From Pseudomonas sp. ATCC 13867 (lineage in GTDB: Bacteria; Pseudomonadota; Gammaproteobacteria; Pseudomonadales; Pseudomonadaceae): 64,000 bases of DNA. Position 1 is the stretch's first letter. Each line of letters begins with the position of its first letter. This document shows positions 45,107 through 54,136 of the stretch, piece by piece. The notes under the pieces were generated by a model. It made no database searches and had not been told where the DNA came from. It was given only the letters and a program-made list of their open reading frames with translations. A program made the position numbers and the translations under genes. Location: contig NC_020829.1 of NCBI RefSeq assembly GCF_000349845.1, positions 744,001-808,000 on the forward strand, in the 5' to 3' direction.

Positions 45107-46710
45107 CTCCTGAAGACGACGTACGCACCTACCACGAACTGAGCCGGCACCGTCCGGAGCGCTTCGCCCCCGGTCCCGGCCAGCTCGACTGGGCGACCCA
45201 GCCGGCACCGTTCCGCCGCTATGCCGGCGCCCGCCTCATCGAGCTGCTGCACCGGCCGCAAGAGGAGTCGCCCGGCTACGACGAGGTGTTCGCCGGGCCC
45301 ATCGGCCAGCCGGCGACTCTGAGCCTTCAAAGCGTCTCGCAACTGCTCTACGACAGCCTGGCGCTGTCGGCCTGGAAAGAGGCCGGCGGTAGCCGCTGGG
45401 CGTTGCGGGTCAATCCCTCCAGCGGCAACCTGCACCCCACCGAGGCCTATCTGCTGCTGCCCGCCGGCGCTGTGGATAACTCCGCGCTGCTGGCGCACTA
45501 CAGTGCCGACGAACATGTACTGGAGGTGCGCGCCGAGTTGCCCGTGCCCTTGGCCTCGGGCTTGGATGCGGCGCTTCCGAGTGGCGGCTGCCTGCTGGCG
45601 CTGACCAGCATTCCCTGGCGCGAAGCCTGGAAGTATGGCGAGCGCGCCTACCGCTATTGCCAGCACGATCTTGGCCATGCGCTGGCCTGCCTGGGTATCG
45701 CAGCCGCGATCCAAGGCTGGCACGCCCGTGTGCTGCGTGGCATCGCCGAGGCGCGATTGGACGCCGTGTTCGGCCTGGACCGCGACGGCTTCGACGAACG
45801 CGAAAGCGTGGACGTGCTGCTGTGGATCGGGCCGCCACGGGCCGCTGAATTTCCGCTCCCGGATGCGTTGCTCAACGGGCTCGCCGAACTGCCACTGGCC
45901 GGTTCGCCCAACCGCCTGTCGCGAGACTATCGCCACTGGCCGGAACTGGAGCGCGTGCATCAGTGTTGCCGCGCGCCCGCGCTACCGGCCCAGGCGTGGT
46001 CCGCGCAGACCATCGAGGCCTCGGCGGATAACCCCGGCCTGCCCGCGCGGCCGATCCTTCACCGCCGGCGCAGCGCGCAGTCGATGGACGGCCGCAGCGG
46101 CATCCAGGCCGAACTGCTCTACGCCTGGCTGCGCCGCCTGTTGCCGGAGCGCTCGCCGGTACCGTTCGCCTGCACCGGCGAGCCGGCGCGCGTCGACCTG
46201 CTGCTGTTCGTCCACCGTGTCCAGGGCCTGGCGCCGGGGCTTTACTGGCTGGGCCGCAGCGGACGCACGCCGGGTGGCCTGCGCGGGGATTTCCAATGGC
46301 AGTCGGTCAGCGACTCGGGCCTGCCGCTGTACCGCCTGCTGGAGGGCGATGCCCGCGGGCTGTCCGCCTTCCTGTCGTGCGGGCAGGACATCGCCAGCGA
46401 CGGCTGTGTCGCCTTCGCCATGCTCGCCGACCTCGACGCCGCCCTGGCCGAGGGCGCCTGGAGCTATCCCCGGTTGTACTGGGAGTGCGGGCAGATCGGC
46501 CAACTGCTGTACCTGGAGGCCGAGGCGGCGGGGCTGTCGGGCACCGGTATCGGCTGCTACTTCGACCCGGCGGTGGAGGAATTGCTCGGCGAGGGACCGG
46601 ACCGTCCGGTCAGCCTCTATCATTTCACCATCGGCCGCGCGGTATGGGACACTCGCCTGACCAGTCTCCCCGCCTACCCGGCGCCGCGTCGTCACCCATT
46701 CGAGCTGTAG
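45103..46710 (+). CDS. SagB/ThcOx-family oxidoreductase with two nitroreductase domains
   Basis: 535 aa, about twice the ~200-250 aa of a SagB dehydrogenase domain. The first half (~45-265) has RVNPSSGNLHPTEAYLLLP, the FMN-binding SagB motif, and AYRYCQHDLGHALACLGIAA. The second half (~310-535) restarts with HRRRSAQSMDG and ends with GQIGQLLYLEAEAAGLSGTG; it lacks the NPSxGxLHP motif and has LLLFVHRVQGLAPGLYWLG instead. SagB enzymes oxidise azolines to azoles in peptide toxins, but no YcaO gene or precursor peptide is near. The substrate is unknown. Confidence 0.85.
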   Translation: MTPEDDVRTYHELSRHRPERFAPGPGQLDWATQPAPFRRYAGARLIELLHRPQEESPGYDEVFAGPIGQPATLSLQSVSQLLYDSLALSAWKEAGGSRWALRVNPSSGNLHPTEAYLLLPAGAVDNSALLAHYSADEHVLEVRAELPVPLASGLDAALPSGGCLLALTSIPWREAWKYGERAYRYCQHDLGHALACLGIAAAIQGWHARVLRGIAEARLDAVFGLDRDGFDERESVDVLLWIGPPRAAEFPLPDALLNGLAELPLAGSPNRLSRDYRHWPELERVHQCCRAPALPAQAWSAQTIEASADNPGLPARPILHRRRSAQSMDGRSGIQAELLYAWLRRLLPERSPVPFACTGEPARVDLLLFVHRVQGLAPGLYWLGRSGRTPGGLRGDFQWQSVSDSGLPLYRLLEGDARGLSAFLSCGQDIASDGCVAFAMLADLDAALAEGAWSYPRLYWECGQIGQLLYLEAEAAGLSGTGIGCYFDPAVEELLGEGPDRPVSLYHFTIGRAVWDTRLTSLPAYPAPRRHPFEL

Positions 46711-46729
46711 AGTCTTTCGAGGAAAGCGC

Positions 46730-47599
46730 ATGACCCTGATCCTGGACAACCTGGTCGCTCTGTTGAGCCTGGAACCCATCGAGGAAAACCTGTTTCGCGG
46801 CATGAGCCAGGACCTCGGGTTCCGCCAGCTGTACGGCGGGCAGGTGCTCGGCCAGGCGCTGTCGGCGGCCAGCCAGACCGTAGACCCGGAGCGCCACGTG
46901 CACTCGATGCACGGCTACTTCCTGCGCCCGGGGGATGCCAGCAAGCCGGTCGTCTACCAGGTCGACCGCGTGCGCGACGGCGGCACCTTCAGCACCCGGC
47001 GCGTCACCGCGATCCAGAAGGGCCAGCCGATCTTCGCCCTGAGCACCTCCTTCCAGACCGACGAGGAGGGCTTCCAGCACCAGATCCCGATGCCTGACGT
47101 GGTTGGCCCGGAGAACCTGCCCACGGATCTCGAGCTCAAGCAGCGCAGCGCCGAGCAGTTCCCCGAACTGATCCGCGACAAACTGCTGTATCCCAAACCC
47201 ATCGAGATCCGCCCGGTCACCCAGAACGACCCCTACGAGGCGCAGGTCGGCGAGCCGATCAAGTACCTCTGGCTGCGCGCCGACGGCAAGCTGCCGGACA
47301 TCCCGGCGCTGCACAAGTACATCCTCGCCTACGCCTCGGATTTCGGCTTCCTCACCACCTCGCTACTGCCTCACGGGCATTCGGTGTGGCAGAAGGACAT
47401 GCAGGTTGCCACCATCGACCATTCTGTGTGGTTCCACCGCGACCTGCGCGCGGACGAGTGGCTGCTCTATGCGATGGACAGCCCCTGGGCCGGCAATGGC
47501 CGCGGCTTCGTGCGCGGCAGCATCTTCAACCGCGACGGCCAACTGGTCACGTCCACCACCCAGGAAGGCCTGATTCGTCATCGCGAGGATTGGTCGTGA
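46730..47599 (+). CDS. tesB: Acyl-CoA thioesterase II
   Basis: 289 aa, the standard TesB length. Double hotdog: N-terminal LFRGMSQDLGFRQLYGGQVL (~22-41), HSMHGYFLRPGD, and C-terminal LTTSLLPHG ... MQVATIDHSVWFHRDLRADE with the catalytic Asp/Thr/Gln network. It hydrolyses a wide range of acyl-CoAs. GAGGAAAGCGC precedes the start. It overlaps the HAD gene by 4 bases (GTGA). Confidence 0.93.
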   Translation: MTLILDNLVALLSLEPIEENLFRGMSQDLGFRQLYGGQVLGQALSAASQTVDPERHVHSMHGYFLRPGDASKPVVYQVDRVRDGGTFSTRRVTAIQKGQPIFALSTSFQTDEEGFQHQIPMPDVVGPENLPTDLELKQRSAEQFPELIRDKLLYPKPIEIRPVTQNDPYEAQVGEPIKYLWLRADGKLPDIPALHKYILAYASDFGFLTTSLLPHGHSVWQKDMQVATIDHSVWFHRDLRADEWLLYAMDSPWAGNGRGFVRGSIFNRDGQLVTSTTQEGLIRHREDWS

Positions 47600-48192
47600 A
47601 ACTCGGCGACATCCGCCACTGGGTGTTCGACATGGACGGCACCCTGACCCTGGCGGTGCACGACTTCCCGGCGATCAAGCGGGCCTTGGGCATTCCCCAG
47701 GAACACGACATCCTCTCCCACCTCGCGGCATTGCCGGAGGACGAGGCGGCGGCCAAGCACGCCTGGCTGCTGGAGCATGAGCGCGAACTGGCGGTGGCCT
47801 CCACCGCGGCGCCCGGTGCGGTGGCGCTGGTGCGCGCGTTGCACGGGGCCGGCTACCGCCTGGGCATCCTCACCCGCAACGCCCATGAGCTGGCGCTGAT
47901 CACCCTGGCCGCCATTGGGGTGGGCGATTGTTTCCACAGCGGCGACATCCTCGGCCGTGGCGAGGCCGATCCCAAGCCCAGCGCGGACGGCCTGCTGCGC
48001 CTGGCCGCGCGCTGGGACGTGGCGCCGCAGCGGATGCTGATGGTCGGCGACTACCGCTTCGACCTCGACTGCGCCCGCGCGGCGGGTGCGCACAGTGCGT
48101 TGGTCAACCTTCCGGAGAACCCCTGGCCCGAGCTGACCGACTGGCATGCGCAGGATTGCGCGCAGTTGGGGCGAATGGCGGGAGTGCTCTAG
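47596..48192 (+). CDS. HAD-family phosphatase
   Basis: 198 aa with GTG start 47596 coupled to the tesB stop. HAD motifs: VFDMDGTLT (Asp nucleophile and Asp+2), LTRNA (motif II), DPKPSADGLL (motif III Lys) and MVGDYRFDLDCARAAGA (motif IV). The cap insert lies between motifs I and II. It is a phosphoglycolate-phosphatase/GmhB-like hydrolase with unknown substrate. Co-transcription with tesB suggests clean-up of metabolites, an inference. Confidence 0.9.
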   Translation: MKLGDIRHWVFDMDGTLTLAVHDFPAIKRALGIPQEHDILSHLAALPEDEAAAKHAWLLEHERELAVASTAAPGAVALVRALHGAGYRLGILTRNAHELALITLAAIGVGDCFHSGDILGRGEADPKPSADGLLRLAARWDVAPQRMLMVGDYRFDLDCARAAGAHSALVNLPENPWPELTDWHAQDCAQLGRMAGVL

Positions 48193-48206
48193 GCCCGCTG
48201 CTGGGC

Positions 48207-48540
48207 GGGTTCGCGAGCAAGCTCGCTCCTACAGGGTTCAGCACGCGCTGAGACATCGGAGCTACACCGGGCCGCTTTTTGTAGGAGCGAGCTTGCTCGC
48301 GAACCGACTTCCCACCATTCCACAGGCCCGGCGTAGGAGCGGACTTCGTCCGCGATTGGTGTCGGCCACGCAGGAGCATCGCGGATGAATCCACTCCTAC
48401 GGAGGCTCTGTTCGATACCGGTGCGCCTCACCCCAGCCCTCTCCCAAGGGGAGAGGGCGCCGAATCTTGAGCCTGCCAGGACAGTCCCTCTCCCTCCGGA
48501 GCGGGTGCGTAGCCAGGGGCAGGGTGAGGGGCCGTCAGGC
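48207..48540. repeat. Mixed repeat array between HAD and btuB genes
   Basis: This 356-base gap has no gene. It holds an inverted REP GCGAGCAAGCTCGCTCCTAC (~48212-48231), a direct REP GTAGGAGCGAGCTTGCTCGC (~48281-48300), GCGGACTTCGTCCGCGAT (~48338-48355), then the CCCTCTCCC palindrome family: CACCCCAGCCCTCTCCC paired with the inverted GGCAGGGTGAGGGG (~48427-48532). It separates convergent transcription units. Confidence 0.7.
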
Positions 48541-48548
48541 CGCTTCCC

Positions 48549-50405
48549 TTACAGCTCCGGCGTCCAGGTCACCGCCAGCAGCGCGGTGCGCCCCGGTTCG
48601 CGGTAGGGGCGGGCTTCGCCCATGAAGTCCATTGGACTGGTCGGGCGCAGGTAGTCGCCCAGGGTGTAGTCGCGGTCCAGGGCGTTATCCAGCTTCAGGT
48701 CGAAGCGAATCTCGTCGCTGGCCAGCCAGCTGGTGCGCAGGTCGAGCACGCCGTAGCCGGACAGCTCGCGGGTGTTGGCCGCGTCGTCGTAGCGCTGGCT
48801 GACCGCACGCCAGGTGCCGCCGAGGCCGATGGCGCCGAACTGGCGATCGAGGTCCAGGCTCAGGGTGCGGCGCGCGCGATACGGCAGGGTGTGGCCGGTG
48901 TCGCGGTCGCGCGGGTCGATCAGGCTCAGGCCGAGCGCGGCCTGCCAGCCCAGCACGTCGCGGGCGATGCTGGCTTCGAAGCCATTGATGCGCGCCTTGT
49001 TGATATTCTCCGGCTGATTGCTGGTGCTGTCCCAGGCGATCATGTCGTCGATCTCGGTGCGGTACAGCGAGGCTTCCAAGTGCGTGCCTTCGATGCCCCC
49101 ACGCCATTGCAGCTCGTAGGTCTTCGAGGTCTCGGCCTTGAGGTCCGGGTTGCTCGCGCCGGGGTAGTAGAGGTCGCTGAAGGTCGGCGCGCGGAAGCCT
49201 TCGCCGTAACTGGCGATCCAGGTCTGGCTGTCGCCCACCGGTAGGCTGAAGGCGGCGTTCCAGCTGTTCTGGCTGCCGTAGGCCTGGTTGTTGTCGTGGC
49301 GGATACCCAGCTCGGTGCCGAAGCTGTCGCCCTTGAAGCTGTGCTGGGCGAAGAAGGCGCGGTTGCTGCGCTGGTCGTCGGCGAAGGCAGTGGTGCCGTC
49401 GACCTTGTCTTCGTACCAGTCGGTGCCCAGCGCCAGCTGGTTGGCGTCGTCCAGTTGCAGGCGGTTGATCCAGCTCGCCGAGTGGCGGGTGGTTTCCAGC
49501 GTGCCGTTGTTCCAGCTGTCGGCGGCGCCCACGGCCTTGTTGCGGTCGAAGCTGCGGCCCAGTTCCAGGCGGCTGTTCCACATCTTCGAGATCTGGCCGT
49601 CGAGGTAGGCGCTGTAGCTGCTGACGCGGAATTTGTCCTGCGGGCGGCCGGGCTCGAAGTTGTAGGCGTCGTCGTATTCGTTCTTGCCGCGCTGGTCGTT
49701 GAGGTTCAGGCCGGCCTTCCAGTCTTCGCTGAAGTGGTGGTCCAGGTTCAGGTGCACGGCCTTGTTGCGCTGGGCGTCGTGATCGTTGTCGGCGCCGACG
49801 TTGTCGCTGGTGCGATCCCAGCCCTGGCTCTCGTCGAGGCTGCCGCCGAGGTTGTAGCGGGTCTGCTCGTCGCCGCCGGACAGGCTCAGGCTGCGTTCGA
49901 AGGTGCCGTGGCTGCCGGCAGCCAGGCGCACTTCGGGGTGCAGGCCGGCTTCGCCGCGACGGGTGAAGATCTGGATGACCCCGCCGATGGCGTCGGCGCC
50001 GTACAGCGCGGAACGCGGGCCGCGGGTCACTTCGACGCGCTCGATGCTGTCGATGCTCAGGTAGTCCAGGCGGGCGATGCCGCTGCTGGCCGAAGCGACG
50101 CGCTGGCCGTCGACCAGTACCAGGGTCTGCGCAGTGCTGGTGCCGCGCACGGAGTACGAGACCACGCCGCCCGAGCTGCCCATCTGCACGCCGGGCACGC
50201 GGGCGAGCAGGGCGGGAACGCTGCGCACTTGTAGCCGCTCGATGTCGGCACGGGTGAATACGCTGTTGGCCGAAGTGGCTTCGGCGCGCGGCTGGGCCTG
50301 GCGTGCGGAGGTGATCACCTGGTCGGAGAGCGAGTAGATATCGCTGGCAGCGAAGGCCATGCCGGGCAGCAGGCTGGTGGCCAGGGCGAGTCGGGTCAGT
50401 TTCAT
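48549..50405 (-). CDS. btuB: TonB-dependent vitamin B12 receptor BtuB
   Basis: 618 aa outer-membrane receptor. Signal peptide MKLTRLALATSLLPGMAFAA, TonB box DQVITSARQ just after it, plug domain (~45-160: VPALLARVPGVQMGSSGGVV, VEVTRGPRSALYGADAIGGV) and a 22-strand barrel ending LLAVTWTPEL. It takes up cobalamin with TonB energy. A cobalamin riboswitch precedes it, which settles the ligand. GAGGACGCTCC is its Shine-Dalgarno. It lies downstream of dxs but behind a terminator. Confidence 0.95.
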   Translation of the reverse strand: MKLTRLALATSLLPGMAFAASDIYSLSDQVITSARQAQPRAEATSANSVFTRADIERLQVRSVPALLARVPGVQMGSSGGVVSYSVRGTSTAQTLVLVDGQRVASASSGIARLDYLSIDSIERVEVTRGPRSALYGADAIGGVIQIFTRRGEAGLHPEVRLAAGSHGTFERSLSLSGGDEQTRYNLGGSLDESQGWDRTSDNVGADNDHDAQRNKAVHLNLDHHFSEDWKAGLNLNDQRGKNEYDDAYNFEPGRPQDKFRVSSYSAYLDGQISKMWNSRLELGRSFDRNKAVGAADSWNNGTLETTRHSASWINRLQLDDANQLALGTDWYEDKVDGTTAFADDQRSNRAFFAQHSFKGDSFGTELGIRHDNNQAYGSQNSWNAAFSLPVGDSQTWIASYGEGFRAPTFSDLYYPGASNPDLKAETSKTYELQWRGGIEGTHLEASLYRTEIDDMIAWDSTSNQPENINKARINGFEASIARDVLGWQAALGLSLIDPRDRDTGHTLPYRARRTLSLDLDRQFGAIGLGGTWRAVSQRYDDAANTRELSGYGVLDLRTSWLASDEIRFDLKLDNALDRDYTLGDYLRPTSPMDFMGEARPYREPGRTALLAVTWTPEL

Positions 50406-50499
50406 GGAGCGTCCTCAAAAGCGGTCGGATGACTTTCGAGGAGGGCGTGGCAAGGGCGGACAGGGGCACCGCACTTGACGGTGATGCCCTCCGCAACAC

Positions 50500-50660
50500 C
50501 TGTCGGATCGCGTCGAGGGCGGTCTCCGGGCTGCCGACGTCACATCGCCGCCTTCCCGCATTCAGCAGTGGCGGATGGCGATGCTGCGCTCCTTAAGGGG
50601 CGCGTCGGTTACCGTTGCGGGGGCAGCGCAGGTCTTTCACCTGCTTCCCGTTACCTCGAA
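50500..50660 (-). promoter_or_regulatory. Cobalamin riboswitch controlling btuB
   Basis: On the minus strand the conserved core reads GAGGTAACGGGAAGCAGGTG, AAAGACCTGC, then GCTGCCCCCGCAACGGTAAC (near 50611-50628), and the B12 box GCAGCCCGGAGACC (50521-50534). These are the landmark segments of the class I cobalamin element. The 3' part overlaps GC-rich sequence before the btuB ribosome-binding site, consistent with repression when adenosylcobalamin is bound. The outer limits are approximate. Confidence 0.92.
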
Positions 50661-50693
50661 CGAAAACGGGCGCACCTTAGTCGGTGCGCCCGT
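50661..50693 (-). terminator. Rho-independent terminator of dxs
   Basis: Perfect 11-base stem ACGGGCGCACC/GGTGCGCCCGT with a 6-base loop, followed on the minus strand by TTTTCG. It ends ~40 bases after the dxs stop and directly abuts the riboswitch, so btuB needs its own promoter or read-through. Confidence 0.88.
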
Positions 50694-50732
50694 CACTGGC
50701 AATACTCCAGGGGAGGGATGCGCCGATCGGCC

Positions 50733-52643
50733 TCAGCGCTTGCCGAGGGCCTCCAGGCGCGCCTTCACCGAGGCTTCGATGCCGGCGGCGTCTAGCCCGC
50801 ACTCCGCGAGCATCTGCGCGGGCTTGGCGTGCTCGACGTAGTAGTCCGGCAGACCCAGGTGCAGGATCGGCTGCTGCAGGTTCTCGTGGGCGAGGAATTC
50901 GCTGACGGCGGCGCCGGCGCCGCCCATCACCGAGTTCTCCTCGACGGTCACCAGCAGCTCGTGGCTGGCGGCCAGCTGGCGCACCAGTTCCTCGTCCAGC
51001 GGCTTGACGAAGCGCATGTCGGCGACCGTGGCATCGAACTGCTCCGCCACTTTCAGCGCTTCGGCCAGTTGCACGCCGAACACCAGGAAGGCGACCTTGC
51101 CGGCCTTGCCTTCACGGCGAACCACGCCCTTGCCGATCTCGACCGGTGCCAGCGCCGCCTCGATGGGAGCGTTGGGGCCGGTGCCGCGCGGGTAGCGCAC
51201 CGCCGCCGGGCCTTCGAAGTGATGGCCGGTGGTGAGCAGCTTGCGCAGTTCGTTCTCGTCGCTGGGGGTCATCACCAGCATGCCGGGGATGCAGCGCAGG
51301 TAGGAGAGGTCGAAGCTGCCGGCGTGGGTCGGGCCGTCTTCGCCCACCAGACCGGCGCGGTCGATGGCGAACAGCACGTCGAGGTTCTGCACCGCGACGT
51401 CGTGGATCAGCTGGTCGTAGCCGCGCTGCAGGAAGGTGGAGTAGATCGCCACCACGGGCTTTGCGCCGTCGCAGGCCATGCCGGCCGCGAGGGTCACGGC
51501 GTGCTGCTCGGCGATGGCGACATCGAAGTAGCGGTCCGGGAATTTGTCGGCGAAGGCGACCAGGTCCGAGCCTTCCTTCATCGCCGGGGTGATGCCGACC
51601 AGGCGCGGGTCCTGGGCGGCCATGTCGCACAGCCACTGGCCGAACACGCTGGAGTACTTCGGCCCGCCGGCCTTCTTCGGCACGGCATGGGCGGGAGCGC
51701 CTTCGGGTTCGAGCTTGGTGATGGCGTGGTAGCCGATCGGGTCGATCTCGGCCGGGCCGAAGCCCTTGCCCTTCTTGGTCACCACGTGGAGGAACTGCGG
51801 GCCCTTGAGGTCACGCATGTTGCGCAGGGTGGCGATCAGGGTCGGCAGGTCGTGGCCGTCGATGGGGCCGATGTAGTTCCAGCCCAGCTCCTCGAAGAGC
51901 GTGCCGGGGACCAGCATGCCCTTGGCGTATTCCTCGGTGCGGCGGGCGATCTCCCAGGCGCCGGGCAGGCGCGAGAGCACCTTCTTGCTGCCTTCGCGCA
52001 TGCTGCTGTAGGTGCGGCTGGAGAGAATCTTGGCCAGGTAGTTGGACAGGCCGCCGACATTGTTGGAGATCGACATGTCGTTGTCGTTGAGGATCACCAG
52101 CATGTCGGCCTTGACCTCCGACGCGTGGTTGAGTGCCTCGAAGGCCATGCCGGCGGTCAGTGCGCCGTCGCCGATCACCGCCACCGACTTGCGGCCCGAG
52201 CCCTGCATGCGGGCGGCGATGGCCATCCCCAGCGCGGCGCTGATGGAGGTGCTGGAGTGACCGACGCCAAAGGTGTCGTACTCGCTCTCCGAGCGGCGCG
52301 GGAAGGCGGCCAGGCCGTCCTTCTGGCGCAGGCTGCCCATGCGCTCGCGGCGACCGGTGAGGATCTTGTGCGGGTAGGCCTGGTGGCCGACGTCCCACAC
52401 CAGACGGTCGTCCGGGGTGTCGAAGACGTAGTGCAGGGCGACCGTCAGTTCGATGACGCCCAGGCCTGCGCCGAAGTGCCCGCCAGTCTGGCCGACGCTG
52501 TACAGCAGGTACTGGCGCAGTTCGTCAGCGAGGGTCAGCAGCTCCGCTTCGCCCAGGCGACGCAGCTCGACCGGCGTGCTGGCGCGGTCGAGCAGGGGCG
52601 TGGCAGGGCGCGCGCGGGGAATCTCGTGAAACGTCGTGGGCAT
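50733..52643 (-). CDS. dxs: 1-deoxy-D-xylulose-5-phosphate synthase
   Basis: 636 aa from ATG 52643. Thiamine-diphosphate enzyme of the MEP pathway: pyruvate plus glyceraldehyde 3-phosphate give DXP. N-terminal TPP site [18 protein letters not shown] (~49-66), [17 protein letters not shown] with the Mg-binding GDG...NDN motif ([11 protein letters not shown]), and the pyrimidine domain (~320-500) with [15 protein letters not shown] (catalytic Glu), [15 protein letters not shown]. The transketolase C domain follows. xseB and ispA, the usual partners upstream, are not here: the upstream neighbour is a divergent reductase gene. Confidence 0.96.
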   Translation of the reverse strand: MPTTFHEIPRARPATPLLDRASTPVELRRLGEAELLTLADELRQYLLYSVGQTGGHFGAGLGVIELTVALHYVFDTPDDRLVWDVGHQAYPHKILTGRRERMGSLRQKDGLAAFPRRSESEYDTFGVGHSSTSISAALGMAIAARMQGSGRKSVAVIGDGALTAGMAFEALNHASEVKADMLVILNDNDMSISNNVGGLSNYLAKILSSRTYSSMREGSKKVLSRLPGAWEIARRTEEYAKGMLVPGTLFEELGWNYIGPIDGHDLPTLIATLRNMRDLKGPQFLHVVTKKGKGFGPAEIDPIGYHAITKLEPEGAPAHAVPKKAGGPKYSSVFGQWLCDMAAQDPRLVGITPAMKEGSDLVAFADKFPDRYFDVAIAEQHAVTLAAGMACDGAKPVVAIYSTFLQRGYDQLIHDVAVQNLDVLFAIDRAGLVGEDGPTHAGSFDLSYLRCIPGMLVMTPSDENELRKLLTTGHHFEGPAAVRYPRGTGPNAPIEAALAPVEIGKGVVRREGKAGKVAFLVFGVQLAEALKVAEQFDATVADMRFVKPLDEELVRQLAASHELLVTVEENSVMGGAGAAVSEFLAHENLQQPILHLGLPDYYVEHAKPAQMLAECGLDAAGIEASVKARLEALGKR

Positions 52644-52899
52644 CAGGCTGATCGTTATGAGAAGGCAAAGATGCGGAAGTTTACCCGAAGCTCCGGATTG
52701 GCCCAAGCAACGTGGGGCCAATCCTTCGGACGACCGGATGGTCGGATCGTGGCTACCCCGCTGTGCCGAAATCGTCGTCACGGTCGCCGATTGCGCGCAA
52801 GCGGGATGGGGCCTGAGCGGCCACTGTAGACTCAGCCCCGGCCCGGTGGCGGATTGCCGCAGCGGGCGGAAACGATTGGCAGGGATCGAGGAGGACGGC

Positions 52900-53904
52900 G
52901 TGATCCGATTGAGTCTGGATGAACTGCGTGAACTGGCGGTGGCGATCCTGCGCCACAACGGCTTCAGCGAACCCCACGTACAGGCGGTGACCGATACCGT
53001 GCTGGCCGGCGAACGCGATGGCTGCACGTCCCACGGGGTCTGGCGACTGCTGGGCTGCATCCACACGGTGCGCGCCGGCAAGGTGGTGCCTGATGCCGTG
53101 CCGGAGTTGTCCGAGCCTGCGCCCGCGCTGGTGCGCGTGGATGCCAAGGGCGGATTTTCCCAGTGCGCCTTCGACCTGGGCCTGCCGAAGCTGGCGGAGA
53201 AGGCCCGCAGCCAGGGCCTGGCGGCGCTGGCGATCAACCATTGCGTGCATTTCTCGGCCCTGTGGGTGGAGATCGAGCGGATCACCGCCCAGGGCCTGGT
53301 CGCGCTGGCGGTCACCCCGGCCCAGGCCTACGTGGCGCCGGCCGGCGGAACCCGACCGTTGTTCGGTACCAATCCCATCGCCTTCGGTTGGCCCCGTGGC
53401 GAGAACGATCCCTATGTCTTCGACTTCGCCACCACAGTGGTGGCGCGCGGGGAAATCCAGTTGCACGAGCGCGAGGGCAAGTCGATCCCGCTGGGCTGGG
53501 GTATCGATGCCCAGGGCAGCCCCAGCACCGACCCGAGCGCGGTGCTCGAGGGCGCCATGCTGACCTTCGGCGGACACAAGGGCTCGGCGCTGGCAACCAT
53601 GGTCGAGCTGATTGCCGGTCCGCTGATCGGCGACCTGACCAGCGCGGAATCCTCGGTGTTCGACGAGGGCACCAGGTCCTCGCCCTATCACGGCGAACTG
53701 CTGATCGCGCTGGACCCGGCGCGCTTCCTCGGCGCGGACGCTCCGCAGCATCTGGCGCGGGCGGAGAAGCTGTTCGACTCCATCGTCGACATGGGCGCGC
53801 GCCTGCCGTCGCAGCGGCGTTTCGCGGCGCGCCAGCGCAGCCTGGCAGAAGGTGTGGAGATCAGCGATTCGCTGTATGCCGATTTGCGCAAATTGTTGGA
53901 ATAA
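52900..53904 (+). CDS. dpkA: Delta1-pyrroline/piperideine-2-carboxylate reductase (Ldh2 family)
   Basis: 334 aa from GTG 52900 with GAGGAGG at 52889-52895. Malate/L-lactate dehydrogenase-2 fold: [20 protein letters not shown] at the start, catalytic His in [25 protein letters not shown], and [18 protein letters not shown] (NADPH site). It reduces Delta1-pyrroline-2-carboxylate to L-proline. In the hydroxyproline set this uses the product of the aconitase-X dehydratase (60166). It is on the opposite strand to that set, unlike the arrangement I recall for P. aeruginosa (PA1252). Confidence 0.9.
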   Translation: MIRLSLDELRELAVAILRHNGFSEPHVQAVTDTVLAGERDGCTSHGVWRLLGCIHTVRAGKVVPDAVPELSEPAPALVRVDAKGGFSQCAFDLGLPKLAEKARSQGLAALAINHCVHFSALWVEIERITAQGLVALAVTPAQAYVAPAGGTRPLFGTNPIAFGWPRGENDPYVFDFATTVVARGEIQLHEREGKSIPLGWGIDAQGSPSTDPSAVLEGAMLTFGGHKGSALATMVELIAGPLIGDLTSAESSVFDEGTRSSPYHGELLIALDPARFLGADAPQHLARAEKLFDSIVDMGARLPSQRRFAARQRSLAEGVEISDSLYADLRKLLE

Positions 53905-53912
53905 CGCGACGT

Positions 53913-54055
53913 CCTTGTAGGAGCGAGGGGGACGCCATCGATATTGCTCGCGAACAGCTTGGCTCCGCTGCTTGGTTGGTTAGCGAGCAAGCTCGCTCCT
54001 GCGAAGAACACGGCTCGGCGGATAACGCTGGCGCGTTATGCGCCCTACGAAGAGC
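53913..54055. repeat. REP block with GGGGGACGCCATCG variant
   Basis: TGTAGGAGCGAGGGGGACGC then CATCGATATTGCTCGCGAAC (53916-53955) is the interrupted REP variant also seen inverted at 35062-35102. It is followed by an inverted standard GCGAGCAAGCTCGCTCCTGC (~53982-54001) and by GGCGGATAACGC ... GCGTTATGCGCCCTACG (~54015-54049). Confidence 0.7.
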
Positions 54056-54070
54056 AAAAGCTGTGCACAA

Positions 54071-54096
54071 GAAAGCCCCGGCGCAAGGCCGGGGCT
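54071..54096 (-). terminator. Terminator of the hydroxyproline set
   Basis: Stem AGCCCCGGC/GCCGGGGCT with a 5-base loop, followed on the minus strand by TTCTTG. It lies ~40 bases past the semialdehyde dehydrogenase stop. Confidence 0.75.
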
Positions 54097-54136
54097 GAGC
54101 ATTGGCGCGGGACTGGCCGACAGTTCATTCCCGTAC

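Noticed and set aside
45103..46710. Azole-peptide (TOMM) biosynthetic cluster around the SagB-like gene
   Set aside because: No YcaO, E1-like or precursor-peptide gene is present within several kilobases; neighbours are GNAT, tesB and a HAD phosphatase.
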